Positions 1-4,951 of a stretch of DNA of 7,123 bases are shown here, in pieces; within the stretch, counting starts at the first letter, position 1; each line of letters begins with the position of its first letter. The DNA lies in the NCBI GenBank assembly GCA_004211235.1, contig SEEY01000195.1, positions 1 to 7,123 of the forward strand. Direction: 5' to 3'. Position numbers and translations under genes: made by a program. Source of the stretch: Rubrivivax sp. (lineage in GTDB: Bacteria > Pseudomonadota > Gammaproteobacteria > Burkholderiales > Burkholderiaceae). Under the pieces are notes generated by a model. The model worked only from the letters and a program-made list of their open reading frames with translations, was not told the origin of the DNA and did no database searches.

Positions 1-455
1 GGCTGGACGAACTCAAGGCGCCGCCGACGCTGCGGCCCTACGCCACGCTGGCCGACGTCGCCGGCCGCCTGCGCAAGACCAACCCGCGCCTGCCTCAGGA
101 CAAGGCCGACTGGCTGGCCCGGCACTGGGCGCGGCCGAGTCAGGAGGCCGGGCAGGAAGGCTTCCTGCTCAACGCCGACCCGGCGCACAAGCTCGCCAAC
201 CCGGTGCTCTACCGCAAGGCGGAGGTGCTGGCCTGCTGGCAGCGCATCACGGCGCCGACCCTGTGGGTGGAGGGTAGCGACGACCAGCTCAGCCGCTTCT
301 GGGGCAGCCGCTTCCCACGCGAGGATTTCGAGGCCCGGCTGGCGGTCGTCCCCGACGTGCGGCGCACCGTGCTGCAGGACGCCGGCCACATGCTCCACCA
401 CGACCAGCCCGAGGCGCTTGCGGCCGCGCTCGAAGCCTTCCTGGACGGCCAGTGA
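1..455 (+). CDS. alpha/beta fold hydrolase, C-terminal part (5' end outside window)
   Basis: The reading frame is open from base 3 to the TGA at 453-455, giving about 150 residues of a protein that starts upstream. The visible part holds the end of the cap region and the last third of an alpha/beta hydrolase fold. A beta strand reading APTLWVEGSDD (around 252-284) places the catalytic acid at the GSDD turn. The motif DAGHMLHHDQPEAL follows, with the likely catalytic His codon at 387-389, and then the usual closing helix of these enzymes, ALEAFL. The nucleophile elbow (GxSxG) lies outside the window, so substrate and exact family cannot be named; esterase, lactonase or dehalogenase-like hydrolases all share this ending. 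The stop codon overlaps the GTG start of the next gene, which suggests co-transcription and translational coupling. The fold assignment is firm, the function open. Confidence 0.85.
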   Translation, partial: LDELKAPPTLRPYATLADVAGRLRKTNPRLPQDKADWLARHWARPSQEAGQEGFLLNADPAHKLANPVLYRKAEVLACWQRITAPTLWVEGSDDQLSRFWGSRFPREDFEARLAVVPDVRRTVLQDAGHMLHHDQPEALAAALEAFLDGQ

Positions 456-1240
456 AGCGCGCGGCCGCGGCCCTCCTTCTCGCGCTGACGGCAGCCGCAG
501 CGCCCGCAGCCTGCTCGCGCGAGTTCACCGTCGGCATCTCGGAGCTGGGCTATGGCGCCTATCAGCAGGGCGGCCAGTGGCAGGGCATCGTGCCGCAGCT
601 CATTGCCGAACTGGGCCGGCGCAGCGGCTGCCAGCTCAAGCTCGCACCGCGTCCGCGTGCACGGGTCGTGCAGGAATTCGAGCAGGGGCTGCTGGACATG
701 ATGACGTCGTCGCTCCAGGTGCCGGAGCGTGACCGCCTCGCCTACTTCCTGCCGTATTCGTTCACCGAAATCGACCTCATCATGGCCAGCGAGGAAGTGC
801 CCCGCGCGCTGGAGGATTGGCGCCAGCACGGCGAGCTGAAGCTGGGCCTGGTGCGAGGCATCCGCCTGGCCGGCAGGCTCCACGACATCGTCGAAGGCAT
901 GCTCGCCAGCCACCAGGCGGAGCCTTCATCGGACTACGACACGCTGGCGGCCAAGTTGGCCGCCGGGCGCGTGCAGGCCGCGCTGATCCCGAGCGTCATC
1001 CACCTGAAGCTGCGCCGCGACGGCCAGCTTCCCGCGCAGGCGGTGGTGGTGGACCTGGCCGAAGCGACGACCGACGTCCTGGGCCTGTACCTCAACCGCG
1101 CTGCGGCCAACCCCGAGGACATGCGTCAGCTCCGCCGGCACCTGGACGCCATGCGCCGCGAGGGCTGGGTGCAGGCGCTTTACGCGCGCTACGTCGGCGA
1201 CGTGGAGGCCCGGCGCCTGTTCAGGAACGAGGTTCGCTGA
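452..1240 (+). CDS. exported family-3-like solute-binding protein
   Basis: 262 residues. The GTG start at 452 overlaps the upstream stop (GTGA) and gives a clear signal peptide: K2-R3, an Ala/Leu-rich core (4-17), then PAAC. Cys21 may be a lipidation site, but the Pro at -3 is not a classic lipobox, so signal peptidase I cleavage near A17-A20 is equally possible. The mature part begins FTVGISELGYGAY, like SBP_bac_3 (PF00497) periplasmic binding proteins. The family Arg that grips a substrate carboxylate is plausibly R93 in VPERDR, followed by AYFLPYS. Lobe 2 contains the hinge-like AAGRVQAALIPS (170-181), and the end (LDAMRREGWVQALYARYVG) is typical of the family. Cys21 and Cys60 are the only cysteines and could form a disulfide if Cys21 is not lipidated. 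No permease or ATPase gene is adjacent, so it may be an orphan receptor or may feed a transporter encoded elsewhere. Ligand unknown. Confidence 0.85.
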   Translation: MKRAAAALLLALTAAAAPAACSREFTVGISELGYGAYQQGGQWQGIVPQLIAELGRRSGCQLKLAPRPRARVVQEFEQGLLDMMTSSLQVPERDRLAYFLPYSFTEIDLIMASEEVPRALEDWRQHGELKLGLVRGIRLAGRLHDIVEGMLASHQAEPSSDYDTLAAKLAAGRVQAALIPSVIHLKLRRDGQLPAQAVVVDLAEATTDVLGLYLNRAAANPEDMRQLRRHLDAMRREGWVQALYARYVGDVEARRLFRNEVR

Positions 1241-1475
1241 CCTCGCCGAACCGCGCATCCAGCCGCGCCATCCCGCGGGCGTAGACGACGACGATGACGC
1301 AAAAGCCCAGCAGCGCGCCCTGCGACGCCAGCCAGAAGGCCAGCGGCCAGCCGAACACCTCGATGCTGAGCTCGCGCGCGAACCAGACCGGCGCGAAGGC
1401 GACGATGGCCCAGGCCAGCAGCAGCCAGGCCGTCAGCCGCCGCGTGCTGCGCCAGTAGCCGCTGCCGTCAGTCAT
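1221..1475 (-). CDS. DUF4212 small membrane protein (putative sodium:solute symporter small subunit)
   Basis: 84 residues, read right to left from the ATG at 1475-1473 to the TGA at 1223-1221. The sequence fits the DUF4212 family: an N-terminal YWRSTRRL, a first membrane segment (about 13-34, Leu/Ala/Trp-rich), a short loop ending in FGWPLAFWLASQG, a second membrane segment (about 46-66) and a cytoplasmic tail YARGMARLDARFG. Known members are normally encoded directly before, and work with, a large sodium:solute symporter subunit. Here the next gene downstream is convergent, so no large subunit follows. The start is placed at 1475 because it aligns with the family; an open frame to 1559 only runs back over the S9 gene. 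The start overlaps the S9 peptidase stop by 8 bases (ATGACTGA), so translation is probably coupled. The last 20 bases overlap the convergent solute-binding gene. Family call is strong; the transport role is by association only. Confidence 0.85.
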   Translation of the reverse strand: MTDGSGYWRSTRRLTAWLLLAWAIVAFAPVWFARELSIEVFGWPLAFWLASQGALLGFCVIVVVYARGMARLDARFGEVSEPRS

Positions 1476-3654
1476 TGAGCAGCCCCCACTGCTGCAGCAT
1501 GAAGGTGTAGGTACGCGCCGTCTCGCGCAACGCATCGAAGCGGCCCGACGCACCGCCATGGCCGGCCGTCATGTTGATGTCGAACAGCACGGGCGCGCTG
1601 CCTGCGTTCAGCGTGCGCAGCCTGGCGACGTACTTGGCCGCCTCCCAGTAGGGCACCTGGCTGTCGTTGATGGCCGTCTTGGCCAGCACCGCCGGGTAGG
1701 TGGCGGGCTTGAGGTTGTCGTAGGGGCTGTAGGCGCGCATCCAGGCGTATTCGGCGGCCTTGTTGGGGTTGCCCCACTCGATGTATTCCTCGGTGGTCAG
1801 CGGCAGGCTGGCGTCGAGCATGGTGTTGATGACGTCGACGAAGGGCACCTGGGCGACGACGGCCTTGAACAGGTCGGGCCGCAGGTTGGTGGCCGCGCCC
1901 ACCAGCAGGCCGCCGGCGCTGCCGCCGTGGATGATGAGCTGGCTGGGCTGCGTGTAGCCCTTGGCCACCAGCGCCTCGGCGCAGGCGACGAAGTCGGTGA
2001 AGGTGTTCATCTTCTTATCCAGCTTGCCGTCGAGGTACCAGCGCCGGCCCAGGTCGCCGCCGCCGCGGATGTGGGCGATGGCGTAGATGACGCCGCGGTC
2101 CAGCAGCGACAGGCGGGCGCTGGAAAAGCGCGGGTCGGTCGGGATGCCGTAGCTGCCATAGCCGTACAGCAGCAGCGGCTGCGGGCCCTGCTTGCGCTTG
2201 TCCTTGCGCCAGACCAGGCTCACGGGCACCTGCGTGCCATCGGCCGCGCGCGCCCAGAAGCGCTCGCTGGCGTAGAGGCTGGCGTCATAGCCGCCCTGCA
2301 CCGGCTGCACCTTGACCAGCTGCAGCTTGCCGGTGGCGAGGTCGGCCTCGTAGGTGCTGGGCGGCGTGGTGAGGCTGTTGTAGGCGAAGCGCACGCGCGG
2401 CGCATCGAACTCGCGCTGGCCGGCCAGCACCGCGTTGTAGGCCACTTCGTTGAAGGCGACCTCGCGCGGCGCGCCGCCGGCCAGCGGATACAGGCGCAGC
2501 TTGACCGAGCCGCCTTCGCGGATCTGCGCGACGGCATGGGTCTTGAACGCGGTGACCAGCTCGACCATCGAATCGTCGCGGTGCGGGATCAGCTCGCGTC
2601 CGCTCGCCAGGTCCTTCGCGCTGAACAACGGCCCGGTGCCGGCCCGAACGGGCAGCCGCAGCAGCCGGTAGTTGGGGCCGCGGTCGTTGATGCGCAGCAG
2701 CAGCTCGCGGCCGAACGGCGTGACGGCGTATTCCTGGCCGCTCTTGCGCGGCAGCACCTCGCGCCAGCGGCCCTCGGGCTGGTCCGCCGGCAGCACGCGC
2801 CAGTCCAGCGTGTCCTTGGCCAGCGCGCCCACCATCAGCGTGCGGCCGTCGAGCGACTTGGAGAGCTGCAGGTTGAAGAGCTCATCCTTCTCCTCGAGCA
2901 CGAGCGTGTCGGTGTCCGCGCCCAACTTGTGGCGCCAGAGCTGGTGCGAGCGCCGTGCGGCGTCATGGCGGATGTAGAACAGCGTCTGGCTGTCCGCCGC
3001 CCAGACGAAGGCGTCGGCATGCGGCGTGCTGGCGACGACGCGGTCCTCGCCGCTGGCGATGTCGCGCACATGCAGCTCGAAATCGCGCGCGCCGGTCGCG
3101 TCCACGCCATAGGCCAGCAGGCGGTCGTCCGGGCTGACCGTCATGCCGTTCAGGTTGACGAACTTGCGCGTTTTCGCCAGCTCGTTGACGTCGAGCAGCA
3201 GTTGCTCGGGCGCCTGCGGGTCGTCCAGGCGCTCAGGCCCTTGAGCGGCGCGGCGGAAGTAGATGGGGTATTGCTGGCCGACGTCGATGCGGTTGCCGTA
3301 CCAGTAGCGCCCCTGGCGCTGCGGCACGGCCTGGTCGCGCTGCTGCACGCGGCCCTTCATCTCCTCGAACAGCCGCTCCTCCGCCGCTGCGTGGGGCTTG
3401 AACCAGGCGTCGGCATAGGCCGCCTCGGCGCGCAGATGAGCCTGCACCTCGGGATCGTCCTTCTCGCGCAGCCAGAAGTAGTCGTCGATGCGGCGGTCGC
3501 CGTGGACGCTGACGTCCTTGGGCTTCTTGGCCGCGACGGGCGCGGCGAGAGCTGCGGCAGGGGCGTCGGCCAGGGCCGGGCTGCTGGCCCAGATCAGGCT
3601 GGTGGCGAGCGTAGCCGTGTGGGCCAGCATGCGCCAGGAGGGCATCGGGTGCAT
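1468..3654 (-). CDS. secreted S9A family peptidase, oligopeptidase B-like
   Basis: 728 residues: a serine peptidase that cuts short peptides. M1-A29 is a signal peptide (R8, hydrophobic core 10-24, cleavage at PALA|DAP), pointing to the periplasm, whereas well-studied oligopeptidase B is cytoplasmic without a signal. The N-terminal segment 45-115 (DDYFWLREKDDPEV) and the seven-bladed propeller (about 120-440) precede the catalytic alpha/beta hydrolase domain (about 465-728). The triad is Ser579 in GGSAGG, Asp664 in NDSQVPYW and His699 in AGHGGASGR. The oxyanion/YGYGSYG region (497-503) and EWGNP (626-630) are typical of oligopeptidase B. Of the acidic specificity residues known in the Salmonella/E. 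coli enzyme (D460/D462, E576/E578), D507 and E623 are kept while R509 and I625 replace the other two. The start at 3654 follows GGGAGA at 3670-3665 and begins the signal peptide; the longer frame to 3891 runs antisense into prfB and is rejected. The 3' end overlaps the DUF4212 gene. Confidence 0.9.
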   Translation of the reverse strand: MHPMPSWRMLAHTATLATSLIWASSPALADAPAAALAAPVAAKKPKDVSVHGDRRIDDYFWLREKDDPEVQAHLRAEAAYADAWFKPHAAAEERLFEEMKGRVQQRDQAVPQRQGRYWYGNRIDVGQQYPIYFRRAAQGPERLDDPQAPEQLLLDVNELAKTRKFVNLNGMTVSPDDRLLAYGVDATGARDFELHVRDIASGEDRVVASTPHADAFVWAADSQTLFYIRHDAARRSHQLWRHKLGADTDTLVLEEKDELFNLQLSKSLDGRTLMVGALAKDTLDWRVLPADQPEGRWREVLPRKSGQEYAVTPFGRELLLRINDRGPNYRLLRLPVRAGTGPLFSAKDLASGRELIPHRDDSMVELVTAFKTHAVAQIREGGSVKLRLYPLAGGAPREVAFNEVAYNAVLAGQREFDAPRVRFAYNSLTTPPSTYEADLATGKLQLVKVQPVQGGYDASLYASERFWARAADGTQVPVSLVWRKDKRKQGPQPLLLYGYGSYGIPTDPRFSSARLSLLDRGVIYAIAHIRGGGDLGRRWYLDGKLDKKMNTFTDFVACAEALVAKGYTQPSQLIIHGGSAGGLLVGAATNLRPDLFKAVVAQVPFVDVINTMLDASLPLTTEEYIEWGNPNKAAEYAWMRAYSPYDNLKPATYPAVLAKTAINDSQVPYWEAAKYVARLRTLNAGSAPVLFDINMTAGHGGASGRFDALRETARTYTFMLQQWGLLND

Positions 3655-3790
3655 GTGTGATCGGTCTCCCGCCGGGCGCTGCCCTCGGCAGCCGGGCTCC
3701 GGCGGACGCGAGTGTGCACCGAGTCCATCTCCCCGGCCCTCGGGAGCGGCCCATGCAAAAATCGCCCCCTTTAGAAATGCTGTGCCCCCC
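3655..3790. promoter_or_regulatory. divergent intergenic region between S9 peptidase and prfB
   Basis: This 136-base gap must hold the promoters of both divergent genes. An A/T-rich patch at 3757-3779 (CAAAAATC, then TTTAGAAAT) stands out in otherwise very GC-rich sequence and is the best place for a -10 element. TAGAAA at 3772-3777 matches TATAAT at 4 of 6 positions, but no convincing -35 lies 16-18 bases upstream, and no clear minus-strand promoter can be read. The part nearer the peptidase gene contains a 7-bp direct repeat GCCGGGC (3671-3677 and 3691-3697) and two overlapping small hairpins (3678-3692 and 3691-3703). Promoters here are inferred from gene orientation, not recognised from consensus. 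Confidence 0.5.
3665..3670 (-). promoter_or_regulatory. probable ribosome binding site of the S9 peptidase
   Basis: Read on the minus strand, GGGAGA lies 10 bases before the ATG at 3654. It is the only purine-rich block close to any candidate start. It is too far from the in-frame ATG at 3645, so it supports 3654, which also gives a complete signal peptide. Confidence 0.5.
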
Positions 3791-4895
3791 ATGGACATCG
3801 AACACATCAACCAAATTGGCAATTCGCTTGCCGACCTCTCAGCGCGTACCGACGCGCTAAGGGGGTATCTTTGACTTCGATCGCAAAGCACTGCGGCTGA
3901 ACGAGGTCAACGCCTCCCTCGAGAACCCCAACGTCTGGAACGACCAGAAGCGCGCCCAGGAGCTGGGCAAGGAAAAGCGCACGCTGGAAACTGTCGTCGA
4001 GACGATCACGCACCTGACGAGCTCGCTGGCCGACAACGTCGAGCTGTTCGAGATGAGCCGCGAAGAGGGCGACGAGGCCGGCATGCTGGCCATCGAGGCC
4101 GATGCCGCGCAGCTGCGCGCCAAGGTCGAGGAGCTCGAGTTCCGCCGCATGTTCAACAACCCGGCCGACCCGCTCAACTGCTTCGTCGACATCCAGGCCG
4201 GCGCCGGCGGCACCGAGGCCTGCGACTGGGCCGGCATGCTGCTGCGCCAGTACCTGAAGTACGCCGAGCGCAAGGGCTTCAAGGCGACGATGGAAGACGA
4301 GACGCCGGGCGACGTGGCCGGCATCAAGAGCGCCACCATCAAGGTCGAGGGCGAGTACGCCTTCGGCCTGCTGCGCACGGAGACCGGCGTGCACCGCCTG
4401 GTGCGCAAGAGCCCGTTCGACAGCTCGGGCGGGCGCCACACCTCGTTCGCGTCGCTGTTCGTCTACCCCGAGGTGGACGACAGCATCGAGATCGACATCA
4501 ACCCGTCCGACGTGCGCGTCGACACCTTCCGCGCCTCGGGCGCCGGTGGCCAGCACATCAACAAGACCGACTCGGCGGTGCGCCTGACGCACATCCCGAC
4601 CGGCATCGTCGTGCAATGCCAGGACGGCCGCAGCCAGCACGGCAACCGCGACGTGGCCTGGAAGCGCCTGCGCTCGCGGCTGTACGACCATGAGATGAAG
4701 AAGCGCATGGTTGAGCAGCAGGCGCTGGAAGAGACCAAGACCGACGTCGGCTGGGGCCACCAGATCCGCAGTTATGTGCTGGACCAGAGCCGCATCAAGG
4801 ACCTGCGCACCAACTACGAAACCTCTGCCACGCAGAAGGTGCTGGACGGGGATCTCGACCCGTTCATCACCGAGTCCCTCAAGCAGGGCGTTTGA
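3791..4895 (+). CDS. prfB: peptide chain release factor 2 (RF2), with programmed +1 frameshift
   Basis: RF2 reads UGA and UAA stop codons and triggers release of the finished protein on the ribosome. The gene is in two frames: codons 1-27 (3791-3871, ending RGYL), an in-frame TGA at 3872-3874, then, after a +1 slip, GAC at 3873 onward to the TGA at 4893-4895. The joined product is 367 residues, matching the family (365 in E. coli). Domain 1 is about 1-110. SPF (207-209, in [15 protein letters not shown]) is the stop-codon recognition tripeptide, and GGQ (252-254, in [16 protein letters not shown]) is the catalytic loop. Residue 248, equivalent to E. coli 246, is Ala, the usual form and not the Thr of E. 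coli K-12. No lysS follows, unlike E. coli; a terminator and then pepN do. The start shows no Shine-Dalgarno. The second half also opens at an internal ATG (4053), which is not a true start. Confidence 0.97.
3860..3875 (+). promoter_or_regulatory. RF2 programmed +1 ribosomal frameshift site
   Basis: The bases AGGGGG TAT CTT TGA C match the classic prfB site exactly: an internal Shine-Dalgarno-like AGGGGG (3860-3865), three bases, the slippery CTT (3869-3871), the regulatory TGA (3872-3874) and a C after it, which makes a weak termination context. When RF2 is scarce the ribosome pauses at UGA, and the leucyl-tRNA slips from CUU to UUU and reads GAC next. Scarce RF2 thus raises RF2 synthesis. 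The mechanism is established for E. coli; its action here is inferred from identity of all elements. Confidence 0.95.
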
Positions 4896-4899
4896 TCCC

Positions 4900-4927
4900 G
4901 GGGCCGCAAGCGCGGCCCCTCCTTTTT
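4900..4927 (+). terminator. intrinsic (rho-independent) terminator of prfB
   Basis: A perfect 8-bp stem GGGGCCGC (4900-4907) / GCGGCCCC (4912-4919) with the four-base loop AAGC is followed by TCCTTTTT (4920-4927). The stem starts 5 bases after the prfB stop. The T run is short and interrupted by CC, so some readthrough into pepN is possible. It is the clearest terminator in the window and suggests prfB is mostly a single-gene transcript. Confidence 0.85.
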
Positions 4928-4938
4928 CCCCCGACCCC

Positions 4939-4945
4939 AAGGAAG
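4939..4945 (+). promoter_or_regulatory. ribosome binding site of pepN
   Basis: AAGGAAG ends 6 bases before the ATG at 4952. This near-ideal Shine-Dalgarno and spacing fix the pepN start. It lies only 11 bases past the terminator T run, so a separate pepN promoter would have to lie inside prfB or overlap the terminator; otherwise pepN depends on readthrough. Confidence 0.8.
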
Positions 4946-4951
4946 CCGCTC

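Noticed and set aside
209..913. 234-codon minus-strand frame across the hydrolase/binding-protein junction
   Set aside because: It covers two well-supported genes on the other strand and has no recognisable domain.
1476..1559. 28-residue N-terminal extension of the DUF4212 protein
   Set aside because: The extension is an out-of-frame reading of the S9 catalytic domain end; the family begins at the ATG at 1475.
1558..3660. 700-codon open frame on the plus strand opposite the S9 peptidase gene
   Set aside because: It is codon-aligned antisense, so a stop would need TTA, CTA or TCA sense codons, which are rare in GC-rich genes. The product is Ala/Val/Gly/His/Gln-rich with no recognisable domain.
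3488..3790. Upstream extension of the prfB leader frame to 3488
   Set aside because: It overlaps the S9 signal-peptide coding region on the other strand; the ATG at 3791 gives the normal RF2 length.
3872..3874. In-frame stop in prfB as a sequencing error or pseudogene
   Set aside because: The surrounding bases match the established RF2 recoding site exactly and the joined protein is full length with SPF and GGQ.
3655..3891. 79-residue N-terminal extension of the S9 peptidase
   Set aside because: It would run antisense into the prfB leader and frameshift site and place residues before a complete signal peptide; the family starts near 3654.
3807..4940. 377-codon open frame opposite prfB
   Set aside because: Codon-aligned antisense shadow of RF2 with low-complexity composition.
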